The position numbers were made by a program, and so were the translations under genes. The notes under the pieces were generated by a model that did no database searches, had not been told where the DNA came from, and saw nothing but the letters and a program-made list of their open reading frames with translations. Positions 19,960 to 28,082 of a stretch of 64,000 bases of DNA are shown piece after piece; the stretch's first letter is position 1; each line of letters begins with the position of its first letter. The DNA comes from Rhodophyticola porphyridii (GTDB lineage Bacteria; Pseudomonadota; Alphaproteobacteria; Rhodobacterales; Rhodobacteraceae), in the NCBI RefSeq assembly GCF_003688285.1, contig NZ_RCNT01000005.1, forward strand, positions 11,106-75,105, given 5' to 3'.

Positions 19960-20649
19960 ATGACCGATCCGCCACGGGATCTGACCCCGCCGCCCTGGCG
20001 CGTGGCGCTGCCGCGTCTGGCTTTGCGCTGCGCGGTGGTGGTCGGGGCGGCTCTGCTGCTTCTGTCGCTCTACGATGTCGCGATGACGCTCAGCGACCGG
20101 TTGCCCGAAACGGACCGTTGGGCGACGCAGATCGTCCTGACCGGCGGCGTCTTGCTGCTCTATGCAACTCTGATTTCCGTGCCCTTCGTGCCGGGGGTGG
20201 AGATCGGTCTGGCCCTGTTGGTGATGCGCGGGGCGGAGATCGCACCGGCGGTTTATCTCGCCACGGTCCTCGGGCTTCTGCTGGCCTATCTTCTGGGCCG
20301 TTATCTGCCGATCACCGTCATGCAGCGGCTGTTTCTGGATCTACACATGACCTCGGCCTGCCGGATGATCGCGGAGATCGCGCCGCTTGGGGCCGATGCG
20401 CGGCTGGCATTGCTAAGGCAACGGCTCCCGCAGTGGGCAGCGCCCTGTGTTCTGCGCTATCGCTATCTGACGCTGGCGATGCTTCTGAACCTGCCCGGCA
20501 ATGCCGTGATCGGAGGCGGCGGGGGATTGTCGCTTCTTGCGGGTCTGAGCCGTGTGTTCAGGCCCCTGCCCATCGCCCTCACCTTGTGTCTTGCCGTGGC
20601 GCCGGTGCCGCTTGCGGTCTGGCTGTTCGGCGCGGAATTTCTGGGCTAA
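19960..20649 (+). CDS. VTT/SNARE-associated-like membrane protein
   Basis: A 229-residue membrane protein with about five hydrophobic segments. The first covers about residues 22-44, then 60-82, a re-entrant-looking FVPGVEIGLALLVMRG, a helix around AVYLATVLGLLLAYLLG, and one near the C terminus. NLPGNAVIGGGGGLSLLAGLSRVF near residue 175 resembles the second half of the VTT/DedA-like domain. It lies between the corrinoid methyltransferase (129 bp upstream) and the ASKHA activator (41 bp downstream) on the same strand. A substrate cannot be assigned; its position suggests a link to the C1 cluster but it may be a passenger. Confidence 0.7.
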   Translation: MTDPPRDLTPPPWRVALPRLALRCAVVVGAALLLLSLYDVAMTLSDRLPETDRWATQIVLTGGVLLLYATLISVPFVPGVEIGLALLVMRGAEIAPAVYLATVLGLLLAYLLGRYLPITVMQRLFLDLHMTSACRMIAEIAPLGADARLALLRQRLPQWAAPCVLRYRYLTLAMLLNLPGNAVIGGGGGLSLLAGLSRVFRPLPIALTLCLAVAPVPLAVWLFGAEFLG

Positions 20650-20690
20650 GACGCGCTGCCCTCTAACCCGAAGACATACAGGCCATCCAA

Positions 20691-22730
20691 ATGTCCAGCG
20701 ATCCTCTTGTCATCTTCACCCCCTCCGGCAAACGCGGGCATTTCCCCGTGGGCACGCCCATCCTCACCGCTGCCCGGCAGCTTGGTGTCGATCTGGATTC
20801 GGTCTGCGGCGGGCGGGGCATCTGCTCCAAGTGCCAGATCGCGCCTTCGTTCGGCGATTTCCCCAAGCATGGCGTCACCGTATCCGAAACCGCCCTGTCG
20901 GCATGGAACGCCGTCGAAGAGCGCTATGACCGGGTCCGGGGCCTGAAACAGGGGCGCAGGCTTGGCTGTCAGGCCACCGTGCAGGGCGATGTGGTGGTCG
21001 ATGTCCCGCCGGAGTCGCAGGTCCATCGGCAGGTCGTGCGCAAGGCGGCCTCTGCCCGGCCGATCACCATGGATCCTGCCACGCGGCTTCTGCTGGTCGA
21101 GGTGCAGGAGCCCGACATGCACGAACCCTCCGGCGATCTGGAGCGGGTGCAGGATGCGCTTCGCGAGCAATGGGGCATCGAACATGTACACGCGGGCCTG
21201 CCCGTTCTGCGCAAGCTCCAACCGGCGTTACGCAAGGGCGACTGGAAGGTGAGCCTCGCGCTCCATACCCCTGCGAATACGGAACAAACCCAGATCCTAG
21301 ATGTCTGGCCCGGCTTCCATGAGGGCGGCCTTTACGGGCTGGCGATCGATCTCGGCTCGACCACGATCGCGGCGCATCTGTGCGATCTGGTCACTGGGGA
21401 GGTTCTGGCCTCCTCGGGGCTGATGAACCCGCAGATCCGCTTCGGCGAAGACCTGATGAGCCGCGTCTCCTATGTCATGATGAACCCCGGCGGCGATGTC
21501 GAGATGACCAATGCGGTGCGCGAGGCGATCAATACGCTGGCCGGCGAAATCGCCGCCGAGGCCCGGGTAGACCCCGCCCTGATCATGGAAACCGTAGTCG
21601 TCTGCAACCCGGTCATGCACCACCTTCTGCTTGGCATCGATCCGGTGGAACTGGGTCAGGCGCCTTTCGCGCTGGCAACCTCCGGCAGCCTCGCCCTGCC
21701 CGCCCGCGATCTGGCACTCGACGCGCTGAATGCGGAGGCGCAGGTGTATCTGCTGCCCTGCATCGCGGGCCATGTGGGGGCCGATGCCGCCGCCGTCGCG
21801 CTCAGCGAGGCGCCCGACAAATCCGAGGATCTGGTGCTGATCGTCGATGTCGGCACCAATGCCGAGATCCTTCTGGGCGACAGAACCCGGGTTCTTGCCT
21901 GCTCCTCCCCCACCGGGCCCGCCTTCGAAGGCGCGCAGATCAGTTCCGGCCAGCGCGCCGCCCCCGGTGCCATCGAACGGGTGGAGATAGACCCGGACAC
22001 CAAGGAGCCCCGCTTCCGCGTCATCGGCTCCGACCTGTGGTCCGATCAGCCCGGATTTGCCGAAGCGACGGCGGCCACCGGCGTGACCGGGATCTGCGGC
22101 TCGGGCATCATCGAAGCCGTGGCCGAGATGCGGATGGCGGGGCTTCTGGACGCGTCGGGCCTGATCGGCTCCGCCGCACAGACCGGCACGGCGCGGGCGG
22201 AGCCCGAAGGGCGGACCCATGCCTATCTGCTCCATGACGGAACGGCGGATGGCGGGCCGCGCATCACCGTGACCCAAGGCGACATTCGGGCCATCCAGCT
22301 GGCGAAATCGGCCCTCTACGCGGGCGCGCGCCTGCTGATGGACCAGCTTGAGGTCGACACGGTTGACCGCGTAGTTCTGGCCGGGGCGTTCGGTGCCCAT
22401 ATCAGCCCGAAACACGCCATGGTTCTGGGCATGATCCCCGATGCGCCGCTGGACAAGGTCACAAGTGCCGGCAACGCGGCCGGTCACGGCGCCCGCATTG
22501 CCCTCTGCAACCGGGCCGCCCGCACGCAGATCGAGCAAACCGTCGGGCGGATCCACAAGGTCGAAACCGCGGTGGAACCCCGATTTCAGGAGCATTTTGT
22601 TGCCGCCAATGCGATCCCCCACGCCACCGATCCGTTCCCCGAACTTGCGAAGGTCGCAACCCTGCCGGCCGTGGCCTTCGGCGCGAGCGGCGGATCGGAT
22701 GGGGGCAGACGCCGTCGGCGCCGATCCTGA
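20691..22730 (+). CDS. Corrinoid activation protein, 2Fe-2S + ASKHA domain (RamA/RACo-like)
   Basis: A 679-residue protein. An N-terminal plant-type [2Fe-2S] ferredoxin domain (about residues 5-105) has CGGRGICSKC and a fourth Cys in RLGCQAT. A linker leads to a C-terminal ASKHA ATPase domain: GLAIDLGSTTIAAHLCDL (from about residue 217), VVCNPVMHHLLLG, LIVDVGTNAEILLG, TGICGSGIIEAVAEM and VVLAGAFGAHI. Proteins of this type use ATP to reduce inactive Co(II) corrinoid to Co(I) in methyltransferase systems. The protein ends with GGSDGGRRRRRRS, an Arg-rich tail like that of the methyltransferase upstream. A tRNA-Gly gene starts 54 bp after its stop codon. Confidence 0.9.
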   Translation: MSSDPLVIFTPSGKRGHFPVGTPILTAARQLGVDLDSVCGGRGICSKCQIAPSFGDFPKHGVTVSETALSAWNAVEERYDRVRGLKQGRRLGCQATVQGDVVVDVPPESQVHRQVVRKAASARPITMDPATRLLLVEVQEPDMHEPSGDLERVQDALREQWGIEHVHAGLPVLRKLQPALRKGDWKVSLALHTPANTEQTQILDVWPGFHEGGLYGLAIDLGSTTIAAHLCDLVTGEVLASSGLMNPQIRFGEDLMSRVSYVMMNPGGDVEMTNAVREAINTLAGEIAAEARVDPALIMETVVVCNPVMHHLLLGIDPVELGQAPFALATSGSLALPARDLALDALNAEAQVYLLPCIAGHVGADAAAVALSEAPDKSEDLVLIVDVGTNAEILLGDRTRVLACSSPTGPAFEGAQISSGQRAAPGAIERVEIDPDTKEPRFRVIGSDLWSDQPGFAEATAATGVTGICGSGIIEAVAEMRMAGLLDASGLIGSAAQTGTARAEPEGRTHAYLLHDGTADGGPRITVTQGDIRAIQLAKSALYAGARLLMDQLEVDTVDRVVLAGAFGAHISPKHAMVLGMIPDAPLDKVTSAGNAAGHGARIALCNRAARTQIEQTVGRIHKVETAVEPRFQEHFVAANAIPHATDPFPELAKVATLPAVAFGASGGSDGGRRRRRRS

Positions 22731-22784
22731 AACGTTTCCGCAATTGACGCATCTGGTGGCATTGAGTATCTCAACGGTCTGAGC

Positions 22785-22858
22785 GCGGGTATGGTGAAAA
22801 GGTATCACGCGAGCTTCCCAAGCTTAAGTTACGGGTTCAATTCCCGTTACCCGCTCCA
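22785..22858 (+). tRNA. tRNA-Gly(CCC)
   Basis: A complete cloverleaf: acceptor stem GCGGGTA/TACCCGC, D stem GTGA/TCAC, anticodon loop TTCCCAA with anticodon CCC at 22817-22819, a four-base variable loop, and the T arm ACGGG-TTCAATT-CCCGT. Discriminator T and an encoded CCA end at 22858. The closing pair of the anticodon stem (position 27-43) is C-A rather than a Watson-Crick pair. It lies between the corrinoid activator and pgi. Confidence 0.93.
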
Positions 22859-22888
22859 GAACCCGCCGCGATTGGACTGATCAGGTCG

Positions 22889-24496
22889 CTATAGGCTGCT
22901 GGTCCGAACGGCCCGGGCAAGCTGCCTCGTTGAGGCGTCCTTGTCGGCACCGTCGTTCTCACCGCTCAGCACGGGTTCCAGCGCAAGGGCAAGTTCCTTG
23001 CCCAGTTCCACGCCCCATTGATCGAAGGAGTTGATCCCGAGGATCACACCCTCGACAAACACCCGATGCTCGTAAAGCGCGATGATCTGGCCCAGAGCGA
23101 AGGGCGTCAGCCTCTTGTAAAGCAGGGTGGTCGACGGCCTGTTTCCGGGAAAGACCCGGTGGCGGGCCTGACGTTCCAACTCGTCGCCCGACAGTCCTTT
23201 GCCGGCCATAAGCGCCCGAGCTTCCTTCAGTGACCGGCCCCGCATGAGCGCCTCGGACTGGGCGAGGCAGTTGGCCGCCAGCAAGCGGTGCTGATGGGCG
23301 AGATCGGGCTCGTGCCCCTCGGCAGCCAGCAGAAACTCGCATGGGACGATCCGGGTCCCCTGATGGATCAGTTGATAGAATGCATGCTGTCCGTTTGTGC
23401 CCGGCTCTCCCCAGACGATCGGGCCGCTGTCGTGCTCCAGATTGGTGCCATCCATGGCAACACGCTTGCCGTTGCTCTCCATCTCCAGTTGCTGGAGATA
23501 GGCGGGCAAACGCGCCAGCCGCTGATCGTAAGGCAGAACCGCGCGGGTCGCGTGGCCGCAGATCTGGTTGTGCCAGATCCCCACCAGCGCCAGCAGCACA
23601 GGCAGGTTATCCGCAAGATCGGCCTCTCGGAAATGGGTGTCCATCGCGTGGCCGCCGGCCAGCATCTGCCCAAACGGCTCGGGGCCGACCGCCAGCATCA
23701 CTCCAAGCCCGATCGGGCCCCAGAGTGAATACCGCCCGCCGACCCAATCCTCGAAGCCGAACACACGCTCCGGCGGGATACCGAACGCAGCCGTCTTGTC
23801 CGTGGCACTCGACACGGCCGCGAACTGCGTCGCAGGGTCGGCCACCGCTCCCGCCATCCAGTCCCGCGCGGTCCGTGCGTTGGTCATCGTCTCGACCGTC
23901 GTGAAGGTCTTTGAGGCCACGATCACAAGCGTACGCGCCGGGTCCAGCCCCGCCAGCGTGTCATGGATGTGCGCACCGTCGATATTGGAGACGTAATGCA
24001 CCCTCGGCCCGTCCGCCCAGGGTGCCAGCGCCAAGGTCGCCATGGCTGGGCCCAGATCGGATCCGCCGATCCCGATATTCACCACGTCGGTATAGGTACC
24101 GCCCTGCCCGGCTATGCCGCCATGGCGGACCGCGTTCGCGAAATCTGTCATGCGGGAGCGGGTCTCCAGCACGCCGGGCATGACGTCCTGACCATCCAGC
24201 TCGACCACCCCGCCGGGTGCCCGGAGCGCGGTGTGCAGCACCGCGCGCCCCTCGGTCTCGTTGATCCGCGCACCCGAGAACATTGCATCGCGACGGCCCT
24301 CCACAGCGCGGCTGCGGGCCAGCTCAAGCAGCAGCGACATCGCCCCGGCATCCAGCGCTGTCTTCGAGAAATCGAAAAGCAACCCGTCGACCCGGCGCGA
24401 AAAACTCTCGGCCCGGTGATCGTCATGAAAAAGATCGAGGATGCGCAGGCCTGAATTCGCGTCCCGGTGGTCCTTCAGCTCATCCCAGATGGTCAT
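22889..24496 (-). CDS. pgi: Glucose-6-phosphate isomerase
   Basis: A 535-residue Pgi that interconverts glucose-6-phosphate and fructose-6-phosphate. It begins MTIWDELKDHRDANSGLRIL with AAGGGG upstream; the open frame further upstream overlaps pgl and is not used. Motifs are VVNIGIGGSDLGPAMA, SKTFTTVETMTNA, VGGRYSLWGPIGL, the catalytic Glu in MESNGKRV, GEPGTNGQHAFYQLIHQG and the Lys in GINSFDQWGVELGK. It is the third gene of a zwf-pgl-pgi operon, starting 19 bp after pgl. The operon lies downstream of the GTTAGCGCTAAC palindrome at 26681. Confidence 0.97.
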   Translation of the reverse strand: MTIWDELKDHRDANSGLRILDLFHDDHRAESFSRRVDGLLFDFSKTALDAGAMSLLLELARSRAVEGRRDAMFSGARINETEGRAVLHTALRAPGGVVELDGQDVMPGVLETRSRMTDFANAVRHGGIAGQGGTYTDVVNIGIGGSDLGPAMATLALAPWADGPRVHYVSNIDGAHIHDTLAGLDPARTLVIVASKTFTTVETMTNARTARDWMAGAVADPATQFAAVSSATDKTAAFGIPPERVFGFEDWVGGRYSLWGPIGLGVMLAVGPEPFGQMLAGGHAMDTHFREADLADNLPVLLALVGIWHNQICGHATRAVLPYDQRLARLPAYLQQLEMESNGKRVAMDGTNLEHDSGPIVWGEPGTNGQHAFYQLIHQGTRIVPCEFLLAAEGHEPDLAHQHRLLAANCLAQSEALMRGRSLKEARALMAGKGLSGDELERQARHRVFPGNRPSTTLLYKRLTPFALGQIIALYEHRVFVEGVILGINSFDQWGVELGKELALALEPVLSGENDGADKDASTRQLARAVRTSSL

Positions 24497-24515
24497 CCGC
24501 GCCCCTTCCGCCGGT

Positions 24516-25193
24516 TCATTTCGCCCAATGCACCACCGCATCCGACCAGACAGCCCGGATCGGCGCCTCCATCGCATTCAGATGCGCGGCGCGTTCCAGC
24601 GCGGCGCGTTTTTCATCTCCGAAGATGACGATGTGCTTTGACAGCGCGCCGTTCAGCACCGGCGCGGTCAGGGTCACGCGCGGCTCTACAGCCGCATCGG
24701 CGCGCATCGGCATCAGGATTGGCGCGTCGGAGGCCAGGGCGTCGGCCAGCCGGTCGGCGCCCGGGAACAGACTGGCCGTATGCATATCCGCGCCCATTCC
24801 CAGCACCAGAACCGAGATCGGCAAATGCCCGTCAAACGCGGCCGCCAGTTCCTCCATGACCGGTTCAGGCTCCGGCGAGGGTGTATAGAGTGGGATGAGC
24901 TTTGCTTCTGAAGCCTTTGATACGATAAGCCTTTCCTTCAAAAGCCGCGTATTGGAGCGCGGGTTGTCTTCGCCCACCCACCGTTCATCATTGAGAAACA
25001 CCGCCACCCGCTTCCAGTCCAGCGCCTGCTCGCTCAACACATCGAAAATCGGGCCCGGCGTGGTGCCACCGGGGACACAGAAACTGGCGCTTTCATGACG
25101 GCGCAGGCAATCCGCCAACTCGCCGGCCAGTGTATCGGCCAGATCCAGCATCATCATATCGCGGTCAGGATACTCGACCAGTTGCCTCATCAT
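24516..25193 (-). CDS. pgl: 6-phosphogluconolactonase
   Basis: A 225-residue Pgl of the SOL/DevB type, which hydrolyses 6-phosphogluconolactone made by Zwf. FCVPGGTTPGPIFDVLS, VFLNDERWVGEDNPRSNTRLL and LVLGMGADMHTASLFPGA are the family motifs. The start ATG overlaps the zwf stop (ATGA at 25190-25193), so translation is probably coupled; an adjacent ATG at 25190 could also serve. It is the middle gene of zwf-pgl-pgi and supplies 6-phosphogluconate to Edd, encoded at 42.9-44.7 kb. Confidence 0.95.
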   Translation of the reverse strand: MMRQLVEYPDRDMMMLDLADTLAGELADCLRRHESASFCVPGGTTPGPIFDVLSEQALDWKRVAVFLNDERWVGEDNPRSNTRLLKERLIVSKASEAKLIPLYTPSPEPEPVMEELAAAFDGHLPISVLVLGMGADMHTASLFPGADRLADALASDAPILMPMRADAAVEPRVTLTAPVLNGALSKHIVIFGDEKRAALERAAHLNAMEAPIRAVWSDAVVHWAK

Positions 25194-26641
25194 GCGATCT
25201 CCCGCCAGCGCCGCCCGTCCTTGTGCATCAGGATAAGCGCATCTTCCGGCCCTGAACTGCCGGGCGCATAGGGCAGTGGCCGGTCGCCCCGCTCGGTCCA
25301 GGCAGCGATGATCGGATCTGTCCAAGCCCAGGCGGCCTCCACCTCGTCACCGCGCATAAAAAGCGTCTGGTTGCCACGGATCACATCCATGATCAGCCGC
25401 TCATATGCGTCCGGCACATCCGCCGCTTCGGGCCCGAGCGCGTCGGCAAAGCTCATATCCAGCGGCACATCCACCAGTCGCATGCCCCCGGGGCCCGGTT
25501 CCTTGATCGTCACCCGCAGATCCATGCCCTCATCCGGTTGCAGACGGATCGACAGCACATTCGCGCGGCTGCCTGCATCCGCATCGAAAATGGAATGCGG
25601 CGGCTCCTTGAACGTGACCACGATTTCCGAGTTCCTCGCCTTCATCCGCTTGCCCGTGCGCAGGTAGAACGGCGTTCCGTTCCAGCGCCAGTTCGCCACA
25701 TGCACCTTCAGCGCGATGAAGCTTTCCGTGCGGCTGTCCGGGTTTTCCACATCTTCCAGATAAGAGGGTTCGCCGCTCGCGGCCGTATACTGGCCGCGCA
25801 CGATATCGCCCTGTCCCAGAGGGTCCAGTGCCCGGATCACCTTCAGCTTCTCGTCACGGACGGCATCGGGCCCGAACCGGCTTGGCGGCTCCATCGCCGT
25901 CAGGCACAAAAGCTGCATCAGATGGTTCTGCACCATATCCCGCATGGCGCCGGATTTATCGTAATAGCCACCGCGTCCACCGACGCCGACCTCCTCGGCC
26001 ACGGTGATCTGGACGTGATCGATGTACTGGGCATTCCAGAGCGGTTCGAACAGCACATTGGCGAAGCGGACGGCCATCAGGTTCTGAACCGTCTCCTTGC
26101 CGAGGTAATGATCGATCCGGTAGATCTGCTGCTCGTCGAAATGCTCGGCCAGCGTGGCATTCAGGGCCTTGGCGCTGGACAGGTCACGGCCAAACGGCTT
26201 TTCCACAACGATCCTGCAGTCTTCGCAGGAGATGTTGAAGCGTTGCAACCGCTCCGCCAGATCGCCGAACAGACCCGGGCCGACGGAAAAGTAAAACGCC
26301 TGGGTGACATCGCCGCGCATCATTTCGGCCAGTTCGGGCCAGCCGCTGTCGCCGCGGGCATCGACGGGAATGTAGTGCAGTTGCGCCAGAAAGGCGTCGA
26401 TCGTCTCGGGCTCGCGCTTGGCCTCGGTCACGAACTCGGTGATCGCCTCGCGCACGAAATCGCGCCAGACATCGCTGTCCTGATCGGTGCGCGCGGCCCC
26501 AATGATACGGAACCCGTCCGGCACCTGTCCGGCCCAGAACCGGCGATAGAGGCCCGGCAGGATCTTGCGACGCGCCAGATCGCCCGTGCCGCCGAAAATC
26601 ACCAGATCGAACGGATCTACCGGTATGACGCGAGAAACCAT
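25190..26641 (-). CDS. zwf: Glucose-6-phosphate 1-dehydrogenase
   Basis: A 483-residue Zwf, the entry enzyme of the Entner-Doudoroff and oxidative pentose phosphate routes. The nucleotide site is LVIFGGTGDLARRKILPGLY. VEKPFGRDL, the active-site RIDHYLGKETVQNLMAVRF and the substrate-site region VPFYLRTGK-like TPFYLRTGKRM are present. The length is normal. It heads the zwf-pgl-pgi operon and overlaps pgl by four bases. A perfect 12-bp palindrome lies 39 bp before its start codon; the same palindrome lies 37 bp before edd, which suggests one regulator for both. Confidence 0.97.
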   Translation of the reverse strand: MVSRVIPVDPFDLVIFGGTGDLARRKILPGLYRRFWAGQVPDGFRIIGAARTDQDSDVWRDFVREAITEFVTEAKREPETIDAFLAQLHYIPVDARGDSGWPELAEMMRGDVTQAFYFSVGPGLFGDLAERLQRFNISCEDCRIVVEKPFGRDLSSAKALNATLAEHFDEQQIYRIDHYLGKETVQNLMAVRFANVLFEPLWNAQYIDHVQITVAEEVGVGGRGGYYDKSGAMRDMVQNHLMQLLCLTAMEPPSRFGPDAVRDEKLKVIRALDPLGQGDIVRGQYTAASGEPSYLEDVENPDSRTESFIALKVHVANWRWNGTPFYLRTGKRMKARNSEIVVTFKEPPHSIFDADAGSRANVLSIRLQPDEGMDLRVTIKEPGPGGMRLVDVPLDMSFADALGPEAADVPDAYERLIMDVIRGNQTLFMRGDEVEAAWAWTDPIIAAWTERGDRPLPYAPGSSGPEDALILMHKDGRRWREIA

Positions 26642-26680
26642 GTGATCTCCTCAGGTGCTGAGCCGAATTCGGCGTATGGT

Positions 26681-26692
26681 GTTAGCGCTAAC
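26681..26692. promoter_or_regulatory. Palindrome GTTAGCGCTAAC upstream of zwf
   Basis: A perfect 12-bp palindrome 39 bp before the zwf start codon. The identical sequence occurs 37 bp before edd (44742-44753). The symmetrical form with a central CG is typical of LacI-family operators. No regulator gene for it can be named with certainty in this window. Confidence 0.7.
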
Positions 26693-26870
26693 GAAACCCT
26701 ATCCGGCTCATACAGGTCCCGGTCGGCTTAGTCTAGCAAACTGGAACGGCACCACAATGCCGGAGCATTCGCGGGCAGGTGTTTTCCGCCCCCCGACGCG
26801 GGCACTCCCGCAAGGACCGCAAGCCGCCCCCCGGACGCCGCCTCGCAGCCCAAAGAAAAATTCCGGAGTG

Positions 26871-28082
26871 TCAGTGCCCCCGCGCCCACCATTGGGAGGG
26901 TTTCAGCCGCGCCCGTTTGCCACGGCGAGCCTCCCACCAACGGGCAAGTTTCACACCTGCCGCGCCCATATGTCGCCGCGCCAGCCATCGCCAGAGCCGA
27001 TCTGCCGCGCGGGTGTAATCCCTGTTGAACGGGCAGACCCGCATGCAGATCGCGCAATCGGTTTTGATCTTGGTCCAATAGCCGAAACAGGCCTCCGCGT
27101 TCGAAGACCATTTGCGCACTCCCCGCAGCGTCGACGGCGATCCGGAAGCCACCTCTTCCCCGAAATCGGGGGCGCCGAAAGGCAGCGCCTTGACCGGGCA
27201 GGCAGCCGCACAGGCGGTGCAATCCTGACAGTAATGCGCCATCCCAAGGGGTTTCACCGCGTCCAGCGCCATGTCCAGATTGGTGAAGATCTTCGAAAAC
27301 CGGACCCGCGGCCCGAATTCCGGCGTCAGAACCATCTGGTTACGCCCATACTCGCCAAGCCCCGCCTTAACCGCATAGGGAATGACCAGCGCGGTGTCGT
27401 TCATGCTCGCCACCGCCTCATACCCCAGATTGCGGATATAGGCGGCCAGCTGCATCACGATGGCGGCCTCATGACTGTATTCGCGGCCCGTCGCCGCCCC
27501 GGCCAGCGCGCTTGGATAGGTCTCCACCAGTCCGAAATCCATCGCGTGGCCCATGACGATCACATGGGTCAGCCCCGGCGGCAGATCGTTCGGCACCGGC
27601 TTCATCTCACGGACATCGGGCCTGTCCGCATAATGCCAACGCAGGTCGATGGCCGTGATCCCCACCAGATCGGCCCCGAACAGCCGCGCAACCCGCTTGA
27701 TGTTCGCCGCTGCATCTGCGGGGCCACCCAGATCCGCCTGAATATCGGCCACCGGCACGGAGGACCGGATCGGCGCCTGAAACCCCTCCCGCTCCCCCTC
27801 GGCGGCATTGCGCTCCGAAATCATGTCCGAGATCAGCCAGCTTGCGTTTCTCAGCGCGAAATCTGCCTGGGTGAAGCCATCGCCACGGCGCGGCGCGGCC
27901 TCCATCCGGTAGCTGGCGAAGAATGCGTCGCTGTCCTTGCTCCGCACCCGCTTGTCCCAGAAGGCGCGGGTGAAGACGTCGTTCATCTGCGAAAATCTCC
28001 GGAAATCCGCGCTGATGTCGAACCCCGCCGCCCGGTCACTTTCCAGCAGGTGCTCCGGCGTGCGGTTCTCGGGCCAGCTCAT
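26871..28082 (-). CDS. Reductive-dehalogenase-like 4Fe-4S protein
   Basis: A 403-residue protein with two [4Fe-4S] motifs near the C terminus: C285-x2-C288-x2-C291-x3-C295-P and C332...C343-x2-C346-x3-C350-P. The preceding domain (about residues 100-270) resembles the corrinoid-binding reductive dehalogenase / epoxyqueuosine reductase fold, with VIVMGHAMDFGLVETYPSA and GLGEYGRNQMVLTPEFGPR. There is no Tat signal and no anchor protein, so it should be cytoplasmic, unlike respiratory dehalogenases. The basic C-terminal extension (RRGKRARLKPSQWW) is unusual. Its ATG overlaps the ureohydrolase stop codon (ATGA at 28079-28082), so the two are coupled. The substrate is unknown; dehalogenation is not implied. 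Confidence 0.8.
   Translation of the reverse strand: MSWPENRTPEHLLESDRAAGFDISADFRRFSQMNDVFTRAFWDKRVRSKDSDAFFASYRMEAAPRRGDGFTQADFALRNASWLISDMISERNAAEGEREGFQAPIRSSVPVADIQADLGGPADAAANIKRVARLFGADLVGITAIDLRWHYADRPDVREMKPVPNDLPPGLTHVIVMGHAMDFGLVETYPSALAGAATGREYSHEAAIVMQLAAYIRNLGYEAVASMNDTALVIPYAVKAGLGEYGRNQMVLTPEFGPRVRFSKIFTNLDMALDAVKPLGMAHYCQDCTACAAACPVKALPFGAPDFGEEVASGSPSTLRGVRKWSSNAEACFGYWTKIKTDCAICMRVCPFNRDYTRAADRLWRWLARRHMGAAGVKLARWWEARRGKRARLKPSQWWARGH

Noticed and set aside
22785-22888. tRNA-Gly as an integration site for a mobile element
   Set aside because: No integrase, no repeated 3' tRNA end and no change of composition is visible next to it.
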